Below are positions 33,315-45,325 of a stretch of 64,000 nt of DNA, in pieces. Both the position numbers and the translations under genes were made by a program. Positions within the stretch are counted from its first letter, which is position 1; each line of letters begins with the position of its first letter. Source of the DNA: Azolla caroliniana (taxonomy: Eukaryota > Polypodiophyta); the NCBI GenBank assembly GCA_043228905.1, contig JBHGNT010000011.1:7688001-7752000 (forward strand), in the 5' to 3' direction. Below the pieces are notes generated by a model. It saw only the letters and a program-made list of their open reading frames with translations, was not told where the DNA came from and searched no databases.

Positions 33315-36150
33315 ATGTTACAAGTCAGTCGGCATAGGTGAGGTCCATGTCGATTCCTCCGCTACCTCCGATGCTGCTATGTACTCGGCCTCTGTGGTCG
33401 ATAGAGTCGTGCACTCTTGAAGTTTCTACCTCCATGATATCGCACCGCCACCATAGATGCTTTATGAATTGGCCGTAGGAAGTATCATGTACGCATCTTT
33501 CCATTATGCTCTCTCTCCTTTTACATTGAAGGAGAGTCTCTATCCGATAGTCGGATCAACGTCGGAAGCGGTGTTGGTGCTGGCTTCGCATTCTCCATAT
33601 TGAAGCGCTTCAGCACCTTCCGGATATAGTCGGACTGGGAGAGTCAGAGAGTCTTGGTCATCCGATTTTGCTCGATCCTCATGCCGAGTATGTGATAGGC
33701 TTGTCCGAGTTCCTTCATCGCGAACTTGTCGTGAAGGCTCTACTTTAGCTTTCCGATCTCGGCTTGATTGCTTCCTACAATCAGCATGTTGTCGACGTAT
33801 AGGATCAGATAAATCCTAGACTCGTTGGCTAGTTGCTGAATTTACATGCATGGGTCGAAGTTAGATCAATGGTATCCAAGCTACCTGATGTAGGAGTCAA
33901 ACTTATGGTACTACATCCTCCACACTTGTTTCAAGCCATATAGACTTTTCTTTAACCGAAATACGAGGTGATTTTCCTCCCCCGTTGCCGTGAAGCCGGC
34001 CAATTGAGACATGTAGATGTCTTCTTCTAGATCTCCGTGTAGGAATGTCATCTTTACATTCAGCTGCTCTAGCTCTAGGTCTTCTATCGCCACAACTCCT
34101 AGTAAGAGTCAAAGGGTGGTCATCTTGACTACTGGGGAGAATATCTCATTGTAGTCGACCCCGTATTCTTATTTGAATCCCTTCACAACGAGCCGAGCTT
34201 TGTACTTGGGTTTTTCCAAGTCAGATACATATTTGTATCAGAAAACCCATTTGTAGGGTAGTGGATTCCTTCCAGCTGGTAGTTCAACCAGCTCCCATGT
34301 CTGATTCTTGTGAATTGAGTCCATTTCAGATTTCATGGCTTGTGGCCATGTGTTGGCGTCCGTTGCGGCCATAGCTTCTTCATAAGTGCTTGGTTCGCCT
34401 GCATCGATGTAGTTGACATAGTCGAGGCCCGGTTGAAAAAACTTTGTTGGCCTTCGAGCTTGTCCAGATCTCCTGGGTGCTGAGATAAGGGGTTCGGATT
34501 CTTTGATCGACTCGGTTGGGCGATCGGTATTTGTTGAACCATTTGTGTCAGGAGTCTTGTTAGGTGACCCACCCCCAAGTCACGATTTCGGTGGTGTCAC
34601 GTTGTCCTCCCCTAGGGACTTTGTCGACTCGGTTCTGTTTCCTACTCGCATCTTGTTGACTTTGCCTACTTCAACTCTTGTTGAGTCAGCTCTGTTGTTG
34701 ATGGCTTTGTCTTCGAGTTCGACTAGTGGACTTCCTACTGATTCGGAGTCAACAGGTATGTTGTCGGCTTGTTCAAGTTCGATTGTTTGTTGAATCTCTG
34801 AGTTGATCCGGTGGGTCAGTCCTTCTACGACGTCTCTATCATCTTGGAAGGATATCTTTTTACCATCTATTTTCTACTAGTTCCGCTGAGAGAAGATAGA
34901 GTCTTCATTGAAGACTACATCATTGCTATCAGTTTCCGGTTCTCAGGGTCCCATAGCCTGTAGCCGAATTCCCCATCGGTTCCATAACTGAGAAATATGC
35001 ATTTCGTTGCATGGGGTGCCAATTTTGTCCTTTTATCTCTGGGGATGAATGCGTAGGCTTCGCATCCGAATATACGGAGCCTATCGTAGGTCGGTTGTTT
35101 GCCTAACCATAGTGCATGTGGCACTTCGAGCCTGATTGCTTTTGCCGACGCCACATTTATCAAGTATATTGCCGTCTCCAATGCTTTTGCCCAGAATTCC
35201 AGCTTCAGTCCGGCTTGCTGAAGCATTGACGTCATCCTCTCCTAGATCATTCTGTTGATCCGTTCTACCACCCCATTTTGCATGGGTGTGTAGGGAACGG
35301 TCTTTTGATGTCGGATCCCTTTGTTGGACAGGTATTGTTTGAAGGCTCTGGAGGTGTACTCACCTCCATTGTCGGATTTGAGTGTCTTCACTTTGTGTCC
35401 CGACCGGTTCTCCACTTCAGATATCCACCGAGTGAAGACCTCGAGCGCTTCGTCTTTGGACCTGATCAAGTAGGCCTAGACCTTCCATGTACAGTCATCT
35501 ACAAAGGTGATGAAGTACCGGGAGCCTCCTAGTGATCACTCTAGCATGGTCCCACATATATCTGTGTGCACGAGCTCTAGGGGCTATCGTACCATCTCGT
35601 AGTAGAGAGTGTGCAGACTTTGGGTCAGTTTCCCATATCGACAATGCTCGCAGAAGTCCTTCTTTGCTTGGAGTTTTGGGATATAGCCTGCCTCCTTTAG
35701 CCGATCAAGTCCGGCTTGAGACATGTGACCGAGTCAGCCATGCCATAAGTTTGGGTCGGTCTTTTCGGCTAAGTTCACGGCCCCTTCTGGATTGATCTCC
35801 ATTAATGGGTACAGGTTGTTGTACTTGTGCCCGCCTCCTATCTTCAAGTTTCCTCGGTTGATCATCCATACCGACTCACTTGGAATCTTTTTGTACCCGT
35901 CTTCGGCTAGCATGCCGATGGAGACCAGACTCCTTTTCAAATCAAGTACATGCCGAACTCGGTGCAGGGTTATTGTGTTGCCATTTGGCAATCGGATGGG
36001 AACCTCTCCAGTCCCTGCAATTCTGCACTCTTGCTTGTTGCCTAGACGGACTATGCCGCTGGCATCGACTGAATAGTCCGAAAACCATTCAATGTTGGGG
36101 GTCACATGGAATGTGGCACCGGAATCCAATAGCCACATGTGTGCATCCTA
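33315..36150 (-). pseudogene. Copia G protease, integrase, reverse transcriptase and RNase H
   Basis: Minus-strand order from high to low coordinate: protease WLLDSGATFHVTP (about 36095-36135), a pre-integrase LWHG/LGHM segment near 35735, an integrase core with KTLKSDNGGEYTSRAF (about 35355-35400) and TPMQNGVVERINRMI (35242-35290), then AYAFIPRDKRTKL. The polymerase has MTFLHGDLEED (about 34040), and its catalytic box reads YVDN instead of YVDD (about 33790-33801). RNase H LSTTEAEYIAASEVAEES lies at about 33345-33400. Many stops are present. The 3' end of this coding region is separated from its own LTR by element C. Confidence 0.87.
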
Positions 36151-36778
36151 TGCACCGTAGCGGACTTCTTCGATCACTGAATCCTCTAAGGAGAGAACTT
36201 CTCCTGATCGGGAGTTGGCGATGTTGATTTGGTTGCCGACTGGAGAGTGGTCCGAGTCGGGTCGTCCTCAATTCCACTTGGATCGCCAACCACTCTCTTT
36301 CCTCTTGATTGACCAACATTCAGAAACATTGACCGTAGCAGACTTCTTCGATCACTGAATCCTCTAAGGAGAGAACTTCTCCTGATCGGGAGTCGGCGAC
36401 GTTGATTTGGTTGCCGACTGGAGAGTGGTCCGAGTCGGGTCTTCCTCAATTCCACTTGGATCGCCAACCACTCTCTTTCCTCTTGATTGACCAGCAGTCA
36501 GAAACATTGCCGACAGCTTTTCCACAGTGTGTGTAGAATTCGCCTGATCAACCCGTCCTCAACTTCAACCGATGTCAATCTCCCCTCATTTTTGATCGGT
36601 TGGTATTCCGACCGGTTCTTCTTCGAAGTTGATCCCTTGTGAGGAGAGTTCTGACAACACCTGGCTGAAGGTGTTGATGTGGGAGGTACCCAAATCGGTC
36701 TCTCATCTTCATGTTGAACAATTGTTTGGTCAAAATCAGTTTTGAAGATGAGGACTTTTTCTCGTACATGGCTTGTAG
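36151..36778 (-). pseudogene. Copia G gag, C-terminal part, with 178-bp tandem duplication
   Basis: The Gag continues from the fragment at 44691-45054 with LQAMYEKKSSSSKLILTKQL (36720-36775). Further on, GQSRGKRVVGDPSGIE-type sequence appears twice: 36154-36331 and 36332-36509 are tandem copies with an offset of 178 bp, not a multiple of 3. The CCHC knuckle is not clear. Element B is inserted at 36778/36779, and TGTAG is duplicated. Confidence 0.8.
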
Positions 36779-36864
36779 TGTAAAAGAATAGCGTGCGGAA
36801 GCAATAGAAAACAGAAAACAGAAACGCAGGTTTAACAGAGAGCTTGAATATACGCAGTACGCGG

Positions 36865-36958
<94 letters not shown>

Positions 36959-37277
36959 AACTTAAATCTCTTATCAAAACAATAATAGTTCTCTATAATA
37001 CTCTGTACATTGTATGTGTTCAATGAACACTTTTATACAAGTCCACACGGACTGACAGAAGTACGGTGTACTTCAATGTTCACACAAGCGTCTGAAACTA
37101 ACAATGAGACATTAACTACCTAGTAGTCTAGGCTGCTACTAGGCTTCCGGTTACTGATGGATCCGGCTAACTGGCTCCCCAGCTCACTGGCTCACCGATC
37201 TGGCTCATCCTTCTGGATGTCTATCCGGCTCAGGCTTATTCAGCCGATCCAGATCCGGTTGAGCTTGCCGCTCAATG
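36779..37277 (-). repeat. Copia B 3' LTR
   Basis: It matches 44268-44690. The first two bases on the minus strand read CA rather than TG. A polypurine tract (TTGACGGGGAG, minus) abuts at 37278-37288. An uninterrupted AG dinucleotide run lies at about 36872-36957. Confidence 0.88.
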
Positions 37278-37288
37278 CTCCCCGTCAA

Positions 37289-39380
37289 GCTCAACTTTAG
37301 GTCGGATCGTAGTGTTAGTCTCCATGGCAGCCGGTCCTTCCACCCGGCTCCTTCTGGCGTCACTCCGCCTCGCTCGCGCTCCTTGTCCGGTCCAGTCCCG
37401 TTCGCCGCAACCCTTCTATTTCTGCTCACCTCGACCTCCTCGGTCGGCTTGTCTGCTCAAAAGGCCCAATTCAGCTCCCTCGCTGCTGTGACTTCGACGC
37501 TTGCCGATTCGCGGATTTCTTCATGTTGGCGTCTACTTTTACTGCCTTCTCGTCCTCTCGTCCAAGCGGTTTGGTGAAGATTTCGGCAACTTGTCGATCC
37601 GTATGAACATACCGACGTTCGACTTCACCACTTAGGACACGCTCACGAATGAAGTGGTAGTGCACTTCTATGTGCTTTGTGGTTGCATGGAATACGGGTT
37701 TCTTGGCGAGTTGCGTGCTGCTTATGCTGTCACAGTAGATCAGGATCGGGGTCAGCATGTCGATCCGTAGGTCTTGCAGCAGTTGCCGAAGCCAAATGGC
37801 TTCACAGGTGGCAACGGTAGTGCCCCGGTATTCAGCCTCAATGCTCGAAAGGGCCACTATTGGTTGCTTTTTGCTGCTCCACGCAACAGCCACGCTACCA
37901 AGGGAAAACATATAGCCGGAGGTGGATTGGCAATCCGATGCATTGTCAACCCAGTTAGCATCGGTGTAGCCGACTAGCTCTTCGGTTATACCATGCCAGT
38001 ATAACAGTCCCCATTCCTTCGTGCCGTTCACATATCGCAAAATTCGATGCGCACACAGAAGGTGCTCCACGGTCAACTTCAACATATATTGGCTGATCAC
38101 ACCGACCGGATAACTGATGTTGGGTTGGGTGATTGTCAAATATATAAGGCTTCCGACAATTTGTCGAAACCGCTTCTCATCGCAGGCCGATCCGGAGTCG
38201 GGACGGAGCTTCTGGTTCCGGTCTAGGGGTGTGGGGATCGGACAGCATTCCGTATGCCGAACTTGTACAGCATATTCAACACATAGTGTCTTTGTGACAG
38301 AAATATGCCGTCGAGGGTTCAAATCACCTCGATCCCAAGGAAATAGTGAAGGTTCCCTAGGTCCTTCATCTCAAATGCATCTGACAACTAGGACTTGACT
38401 CGGCTGATTTCATCGAGTCCGGGTCCGGTGATAACTAGATCATCAACATACAACAAGATGCAAACCGGACTGTCCGAACCTTCCTGGATGAACAACGAAG
38501 AGTCAGACTTGGAGGACGCAAAGCCCATCTTACGCAACCGGTGCGTGATCTTAGCATTCCAAGCCCGGGGGGCTTGCTTCAGGCCATAAAGTGACTTCTT
38601 CAGCCGGCATACCGCCGACTTGTTCATCCCTGACTGGAAACCGGGGGGTTGGGTCATAAAGACCTCTTCTTCAAGATCGCCTTGAAGAAATGCATTCTTC
38701 ACATCCATCTGGTGAAGATGCCACCCCCTTACCGCAGCAACCGACCACACGAACCATAGTCATCTTCGCTACCCGAGCGAAGGTCTCGTCGTAGTCGATT
38801 CGATGGGTCTGCGCATATCCCTTCGCCACTAACCGGGCCTTGTACCGGTTAACCGAACCATTGGCATTGTACTTTACCTTGTACACCCACTTACATCCGA
38901 TCAGTCTATAGTGTCGGGGAGGGTCAACTAGGTTCCATGTGTCGTTGGCATCAAGTGCCCGCATTTCTTCCTCCATAGCGGCACGCCAATTTGCGTCCCT
39001 TGTTGCTTCTGCGTAGCTCTCCAGCTCACGCACTTCCGTCACCTTGGTCATGTACGCATAGTCATGCGCCATGTACTCATTGTACCTGTACCGCTTCACG
39101 GGGTTCTTCTGGCGGGAAGACCGGCATAACTTATCGTTACCCGATTTGAGGCCCTTCTGAGCCGGTTCGGAATTCATTCTCGAAGATCCACCTTCATCCT
39201 TTCCGGAGTCGGATTTGCTCCGATCCGACTCAATGTTGCTGGTTTCGTATTCCGGCATCTTCTTCTTCCCCTTCTCTTTGCGCGTGAACCATCTCCTCGG
39301 TTCCTTGCGCAGGGAGAGCATAGCAGAGTCTCCATTACTCGTCGGTTCCTCATCCAACTGGTCATTCCGACTCAACCGCT
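37289..39380 (-). pseudogene. Copia B reverse transcriptase and RNase H
   Basis: The polymerase starts with the linker and NDTWNLVDPPRHYRLIGCKW (about 38910-38960), then YKARLVAKGYAQTHRIDYDE and a QMDVKNAFLQGDLEEEVFMT-type motif. The catalytic YVDDLVITG (about 38425-38450) is intact. RNase H: YTDANWVDNASDCQSTSGY near 37930, then LSSIEAEYRG. It ends with IFTKPLG at about 37545. Frames change at about 38330 and 38700. 37289-37470 is a GC-rich 3' untranslated stretch. Confidence 0.88.
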
Positions 39381-40512
39381 CATTTTGTCCACTTAACTGA
39401 AATTAGATCGGACTCTCTTCTAGAGTGCCGAGGTCTTCATCTTCTATCTGGACCGGTTCAGGTTCACTAGCCTCATCCTCTGGTATCGGGTCGAGGTCGG
39501 AAGTCGGGGTCGGTAAGGCATACCATGATGTCGTCTCATCAAACTCAACATCCCGGCTAACTCGGACCTCCTTCGTTCAGGGGTTATAACACTTATACCC
39601 CTTCTGCTCATGCGAGTAACCGACCAAGATGCATTTCTCCGATTTTGCATCCAACTTCCTCCGCTTCTCATCCGGCACATGCACATATGCAATGTTACCG
39701 AATATCCGAAGGTGTCTCAAATTCGACTTGCATCCGAAATACAACTCATGCACGGACACCTTGTCATCGATCCGGTTTTGGATATATACGGCCATCCAGA
39801 CCGCCTTGGCCCAGTAGAAATGGGGCATGCTCTTCTCCTCCAGCATTGCCCTTGCCGCGTCGACAATCGGTTCTTCCTTTCAGCCACACTGTTTTGCTCC
39901 AGTGTGTATCTACAGCTGAACTCTCTCTAAATTCCTTTTTGCTGCAGATAACTGTTGAATTGGCCGGAAAAATATTCTTTTCCGCCATCCGACCGTAGGC
40001 ACTTGATCTTCCTCTCCGTTTCCCGTTCAACCAAGCTTTGCAGGTTCTGGAAACACTCGAAGACTTCGCTCTTCCGCGCAATGAGATAGATTCATGTGTG
40101 TCGGTTGTAGTCGTTGATGAAGGAGACGAAACACCGACTCCCGCCAACACTATCGTTCTGTGTCAGTCCCCATACATCCGAATGAATATGGTCGAGCTTG
40201 TTACGACTACGGTTTCATTCGGTGGGGAATGGAAGCCGGTGTTGCTTCCTGAGTTGGCAGGCTTCACAAATTTCGGCAGACCGAAAACGACTTGTTTCGA
40301 TTGCAGGTCTTGAAGCCTTCGATAATTAACATGGCCGATCCGCTTGTGCCAGATATCGATATCTGATTCAATCTTCTGTCCTTTGGCGAACAAAGTGGTG
40401 CCGACGTCATTGGTGTCGAGGATAAACATCCTCCCGTCTCTATGCCCTTGCGCAATGATTTGGCCCTCTTCCTCGATGAAGCACCCAAGGTGTGTAAAAC
40501 GCACTTGCATCC
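39381..40512 (-). pseudogene. Copia B integrase and pre-integrase region
   Basis: Minus strand: the pre-integrase segment (RFTHLGCFIEEEGQIIAQGH, then WHKRIGHVNYRRLQDL) at 40163-40510, then a badly broken integrase core. The tail (MPHFYWAKAVWMAVYIQNRI, HLRIFGNIAYVHVPDEKRRK) lies at 39577-39846. The D-D-E core is not readable in one frame (39850-40150). Confidence 0.82.
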
Positions 40513-41757
40513 CCTAGTCAACGATCTGACAGACTGACACCAGGTTCTTCATGATAATTGGAACGTGTAATACGTTCATCAGCTTCCCCTTTTCTTCGAC
40601 GTGGCTCAAAGGGACTTCTCCGATATGCACGATTGGGTGAGGAGTGACGTCTCCGGTTTCGACGACTCCCGGTTGTTCCGGTTTCTCCAAGAAAGAGAAC
40701 CACTCTTTGTGGCTTGTCATGTGATTCAACACACCAAAATCAATGTACCACACTTCCTCCAATTCGGAAGTGGTCTTCTTCATCGAGTTAGCCTCATGTT
40801 TCATCACCAAGGCTTGGCCCTTTACCAGCTTTTCTGGTTTTGGATCCTCCCGATCCTTCTGCGTAGTGCGAGTATTGTTGGTTCTCTCTGTCGGCTTTGC
40901 CGGATCCGGATCTGTCCGAATCGGCGCACTTCTTCCAGCACTCGATTTCTCAGTGGCCCTTTTTACCACAGTACCAGCATTCCAAGTCAACCTTGACTCC
41001 CCCTGCTTGTGGAGGGTCTGGAACTGTTGTCAGCACGTTCTCTGAGCCTTCGGTCCTGCTCTTGTCGGCTGCTACCATTGCAAGCCGACCCGCCTCATCT
41101 ACCACGCCCACTGGGCTAATCCGCCTCCATGTACAGCATCCGGTTGTCGGCGGGTGCACTTGTTGACACACCGGCGTGGTTCTCCTACACAAGGAGCATC
41201 GACTATAAGTCAAAAAATGACGGCATATTCTCCCTTCTACACATAGCAGTTTGGAACGCCAGACGCCAGACCTCCAAGACAGATTTGGACCATATCGGCT
41301 TCTTCGATATTCACATTGATGGAGGCTAGAGAGTCGCAAATGTTCTTGATTTTGGAGGTGTAGTCTGCCACCAACAAGTCGCGTTGTCGTAGGTTGCTCA
41401 GCTCCTGTCGAAGTTGAAGCTTCCTGGCTGTAGTGCTTGCGGCGAAAATCTTCTTCAGATTTCCCCAAGCATCTTTCGGCGTTTTTGCATCCCGAATGTA
41501 GCTTAGGAGTTATCGCCCACACAAGACACGAAGCAGTACAATACTCTGCTCGCCGACTGTTCCCACACCGGAAAATCTCTGTGAGTCGATTTGGGTGCTA
41601 GGTCATTTGCTCCGTCCACATAGCTCTAGTAATTGTGACCGAGAAGGTACTGGTGCATCTTGTAGGACCAAGACGCATAGTTGTTTTTGTTGAGCTTCTC
41701 CGTCGAAAGCAAGCTAGCCATGCCTCTATCCACCGGTTTTACCTGTTCTTCCACCGA
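40513..41757 (-). pseudogene. Copia B gag-protease
   Basis: Gag begins near 41735 (MDRGMASLLSTEKLNKNNY after frame matching), with YKMHQYLLGHNY and LLGEI-like pieces in changing frames. The CCHC knuckle CWYCGKKGH lies at about 40950-40980. The protease reads WYIDFGVLNHMTSHKEW (about 40690-40745), in which DSGAS has become DFGVL, so it is inactive. Its upstream side ends at about 41757, joined head to head with a plus-strand family A fragment. Confidence 0.85.
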
Positions 41758-43608
41758 CTGAACGATCAAAGCACATCACGGCCTAGCCCGAAGATGGACA
41801 AAGGCAAGGTGAAAATGGCGGAATACGCAGACGATTGCCTCGACGACAATGAGTCGACTCACTCACTCGACAATGAGTTCGGCGGCTTTGATGTAACAAT
41901 CGGAGCTAAGAAAGCCCTCATCTCTGCAAATGAAAAGCTTCGTCGCTCCACCCGTGAAAAGAATCCGGTCAACCGATTCGGCTACAATGACTACATGGCA
42001 TATCACTATGCCTTTATGATGAAGGTGGCGACAGTACGCAAGCCGGAAACATTTTCCGAAGCAGCCAAGGATCCGCGATGGATAGAAGCCATGAATGAGG
42101 AGATGCAGGCACTACGCAAGAATGACACGTGGGATCTCATTCCCACCTCACCACACAAAAAGGTGATCGGATGCAGATGGATTTACAAAGTGAAGTACAA
42201 CGCCGACGGTTCCGTCAACCACTACAAAGCGCGACTCGTAGCGAAAGGCTACGCTCAAACGCACGGAGTTGACTACGAGGAGACCTTTGCCCCGGTGGCA
42301 AAGATGACGACGGTACAGACCATAATTGCGCTTGTCGCGGCGAAAGGATGGCACCTCCATCAAATGGACGTCAAGAACGCCTTTCTAGAAGGCGAATTGG
42401 AAGAGGAGGTGTACATGATACAACCACCCGGCTTCAACTCGAGCACCCATCCGAAAGTTGTATGCCAACTCAAGAAGCCACTCTACGGGCTCAAGCAAGC
42501 ACCGTGTGCTTGGCATTCGAAGATAACGCAATATCTTCGTCAAATCAGCTTCCGTATGTCAAAATCGGACAACTCCCTCTACATACAAAGCAATTCCGCA
42601 AGTCTGATCGTCATCATCCTATATGTGGATGACCTAGTCATTGGAGGTGAGCATCTCGTCGAAATCAATAAGGTCAAATCCCTCCTTTCCTACAAGTTCG
42701 AGATGACGGACATGAAGGAGCTCCACTACTTCCTCGGCATCGAGGTAATTCGAACTCCAACCGGAATCATGATCTCTCAACGGCACTACATCCTCAACTT
42801 GTTATACAAGTTCGGCATGGCTGAGTGCAAATCCAAGGCAACCCCGCTTGATCGCAATCTCAAACTAGATGCGAACTCCGGCACCAAAGCGTGTGAGCCG
42901 ACTCAGTATCGGCAACTCATCGAGAGTCTCAACTACCTCACGATCACTCGTCCCGATCTCAGTTATCCGGTCGGTCTCCTTAGTCAATTCATGCAAACAC
43001 CGCGTGATACTCACTTGGATTGCGCTAAGCGAGTTCTTCGATACGTGAGCGGCACAATGGATTACAACATCCTCTACAAGACCGCGATGCCAATACGACC
43101 CGAGGGGTACACCGACGCCGATTGGGCCGACTACAAAGCCGATAGAAGATCAACCTCCGTATTTGTTTTCTCCCTCGGCAGCGGAGCAATATCCTAGAGC
43201 AGCAAAAAGCAACCAACCGTCGCTCTTTCGAGCACGGAGGCAGAATACAGGGGCACGGCAGTGGCCACATGTGAAGCCGTATGGCTCAAAAGGATACTCA
43301 AGGATCTGAGCGTACCCATCAAGGATCCGATTTCCCTTTACTGCGACAACATGAGCAGTATCTATCTGGCTCGGAACCCGGTGTTCCACGCGCTGACAAA
43401 GCACATCGAAGTGCACTATCACTTCATCCAAGAGCGTGTTCTAGCTGGCGATGTCGACCTACAACACATTAGCACCAATCTTCAAACGGCCGACATCTTC
43501 ACTAAAGCCTTAGGAGCCAACAAACTATGGCAATTCATGACCGATCTCAGATTGACGATCCCTGACCTGCCAAGCTTGAGGGGGAGTACTGAAGACACTA
43601 CGCAATAA
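41758..43608 (+). pseudogene. Copia family A reverse transcriptase-RNase H (A6), nearly intact
   Basis: The ORF is open from the linker (MDKGKVKMAEYADDCLDDNE) through the polymerase: WIYKVKYNADGSVNHYKARL, HQMDVKNAFLEGELEEEVYM and YVDDLVIGG (about 42620-42646). RNase H follows (YTDADWADYKADRRSTSVF, LSSTEAEYRGT, IFTKALG) to a stop at about 43608. One TAG at 43195 replaces a Trp codon (AIS-stop-SSKK against AISWSSKK in A5). Gag, protease and integrase are missing. It is followed by its own 3' LTR. Confidence 0.92.
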
Positions 43609-43840
43609 CGCGTAGATTCTGCAACCGCGCACTACGCAATAACGCATGGATTCCGCAAACCACGCAACGAAGCCGCGAAGAGCCGATCTACTGCGCAAAG
43701 CCGCAAAGAAAGACGCAAGCCGAAGCACAGACTTCGCAACTACGCACAACGCAAGATGGAGCACGGATTCTGCAACTCTGCATAAAGCGAGTCGACGCGA
43801 GTCGAAGCGGATTTCGGATACCGTCTGAAACTGACCCGAC

Positions 43841-44265
43841 TTGAGCTTGAGGGGGCGTGTTGAGAATCAAGCTCAACTTGGTCTAGTGTGTGAACTCACC
43901 TTGAGAGTGAATAGACACTCCAACGATCAAGAGTCACCATTAAGTCACCTCTTTGTATTCTAGCATTTAGTATGAATCATAGAATCATATTCTATGACAC
44001 ATAACTTATGAGCTTTCACATTCCCCATGCTCCATGAGCCTTGTAGTTAATGAAGAGAGAGGGTGACTATATAAAGCACCCTCCTCCCACCTTGTATTGA
44101 GTTGAGTCTTTGTACCGAGTTGAGTCTTTCTCCTTTGTGAATATACTTACCCTTGCATATACTCTGTGTTTTACTCCTTGTCTCTCTCACTCTCTCTCTC
44201 TCATACACACACACACACAATTCACACCTATTCCGCTACACAAGAATCACCATTGATTCTTTACA
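43841..44265 (+). repeat. Family A polypurine tract and 3' LTR (A6)
   Basis: The tract TTGAGGGGGCG at 43847-43857 precedes LTR 43858-44265 (TGTTGAGAATCAAGC...GATTCTTTACA). It has TATATAAAGCACCC near 44069 and CT and CA runs near 44190-44220. 43609-43840 is a 3' untranslated stretch rich in CGCAA. Confidence 0.92.
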
Positions 44266-44267
44266 CA

Positions 44268-44690
44268 TGTAAAAGAATAGCGTGCGGAAGCAATAGAAAA
44301 CCGAAAACAGAAACGCAGGTTTAATGGAGAGCTTGAATATACGTAGTACGCGGGAGAGAGAGAGAGAGAGAGAGAGAGAAACTTAAATCTCTTATCAAAA
44401 CAATAATAGTTCTCTATAATACTCTGTACATTGTATGTGTTAAGTGAACACTTTTATACAAGTCCACGTGGACTGACAAAAGTACGGTGTACTTCAATGC
44501 TCACACAAGCGTCTGACACTAACTATGAGACATTAACTACCTAGTAGTCTAGGTTGCTACTAGGCTTCCGGTTACTGATGGATCCAGCTAACCGGCTCCC
44601 CAGCTCACCGATCCGGCTCATCCTTCCGAATGTCGATCCGGCTCAGGCTTATTCAGCCAATCCGGATCCGGTTAAGCTTGCCGCTCAACA
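44268..44690 (-). repeat. Copia B 5' LTR
   Basis: On the minus strand it runs TGTTGAGCGGCAAGC...CTATTCTTTTACA. A short AG run lies at 44354-44380. Only two bases (CA) separate it from the family A LTR, so the primer site is lost. Confidence 0.88.
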
Positions 44691-45054
44691 TGTAGTTTCT
44701 CCCATAGTGAGAACGTTGTCGTCTCTTTTGCCAAGCTGAAGTAGACATTTTCAGCTAGGTGCATTCAAATGGTGGAGCGTGCAATTTCGTCCGTTGATCT
44801 CCACTCATCGGCTATCATTGAAGCAGGCTTTTCGGAGTGTCGAATGGCCTCGACTTGTCTTCGAATACTTAGTATGTCCTGCATCATCTCCTTCCATAGG
44901 GCAAAGTTTTTGTCGTCGAATTTTCGGATCTAAACTCTTGTACCAAATGTGGATGCCATGATTCTTTCGGAAGTGAGATTTACTCACCTGGTCTTTTCTT
45001 TCAGCCTTTTCTGTTGTCTGTTGCCGCCGAGCAGCAGATCACTCTGATGCCAGT
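44691..45054 (-). pseudogene. Copia G gag, N-terminal part, with primer site
   Basis: Minus strand: the primer site lies at 45042-45052, then Gag residues (FDDKNFALWKEMMQDILSIR, about 44870-44930) and MHLAENVYFSLAKE (about 44720-44763). It is broken by one TAG and small frame changes. Its continuation is at 36151-36778, across Copia B. Confidence 0.82.
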
Positions 45055-45325
45055 TGAAGCATAAGTGTATGTGGAAACGTATAAGGATCTGTCTCAATTT
45101 GTACTCAGAAAACAACACAAAAAGAGAAGCAAAGTTATATACAGATTGAAGCTTTAATGGAAGCTCTATTACATTCTTTGTCTCACTCTCTCAGAGACGC
45201 GATATCCAATACATAGTCAAGAAAATTATTCTTTACAAGGTTATTGCTTATATACTAATCCCTAACTATGTGGACGAGTTCACACTAGGATACAAAGTGG
45301 AGGGAGTCAGCCTTTTATGCCAACA
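45055..45325 (-). repeat. Copia G 5' LTR
   Basis: On the minus strand it runs TGTTGGCATAAAAGGC...TATGCTTCA, TG...CA. The outer flank is the ACCAT duplication (45326-45330). Confidence 0.9.

Larger units (their letters stand above)
36779..44690 (-). mobile_element. Copia B, full-length insertion containing a family A fragment
   Basis: The 3' LTR at 36779-37277 and 5' LTR at 44268-44690 lie on the minus strand. TGTAG is present at 36774-36778 and 44691-44695. Sequence on the two outer sides joins into one continuous Gag of element G. Element B's coding part is 37471-41757. Its leader and primer site are replaced by a plus-strand family A fragment (41758-44265). Confidence 0.9.
9427..45325 (-). 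mobile_element. Copia G, full length but expanded by nested insertions
   Basis: The two LTRs lie at 9427-9662 (3') and 45055-45325 (5'), both on the minus strand. The target duplication ACCAT is present at 9422-9426 and 45326-45330. A polypurine tract (minus strand TTTTACGGGGGATTT) abuts the 3' LTR at 9663, and a primer site TGGCATCAGAG abuts the 5' LTR at 45042-45052. Element G's own sequence is only 9427-9760, 33315-36778 and 44691-45325; the rest is elements C and B and their contents. The insertion split the integrase tail of Gypsy E'. Confidence 0.92.

Noticed and set aside
36872-36957. Long open frames across the AG/CT dinucleotide run (Ser-Leu or Arg-Glu repeats)
   Set aside because: They are translations of a simple repeat in the Copia B LTR; the same LTR at 44268 has a much shorter run.
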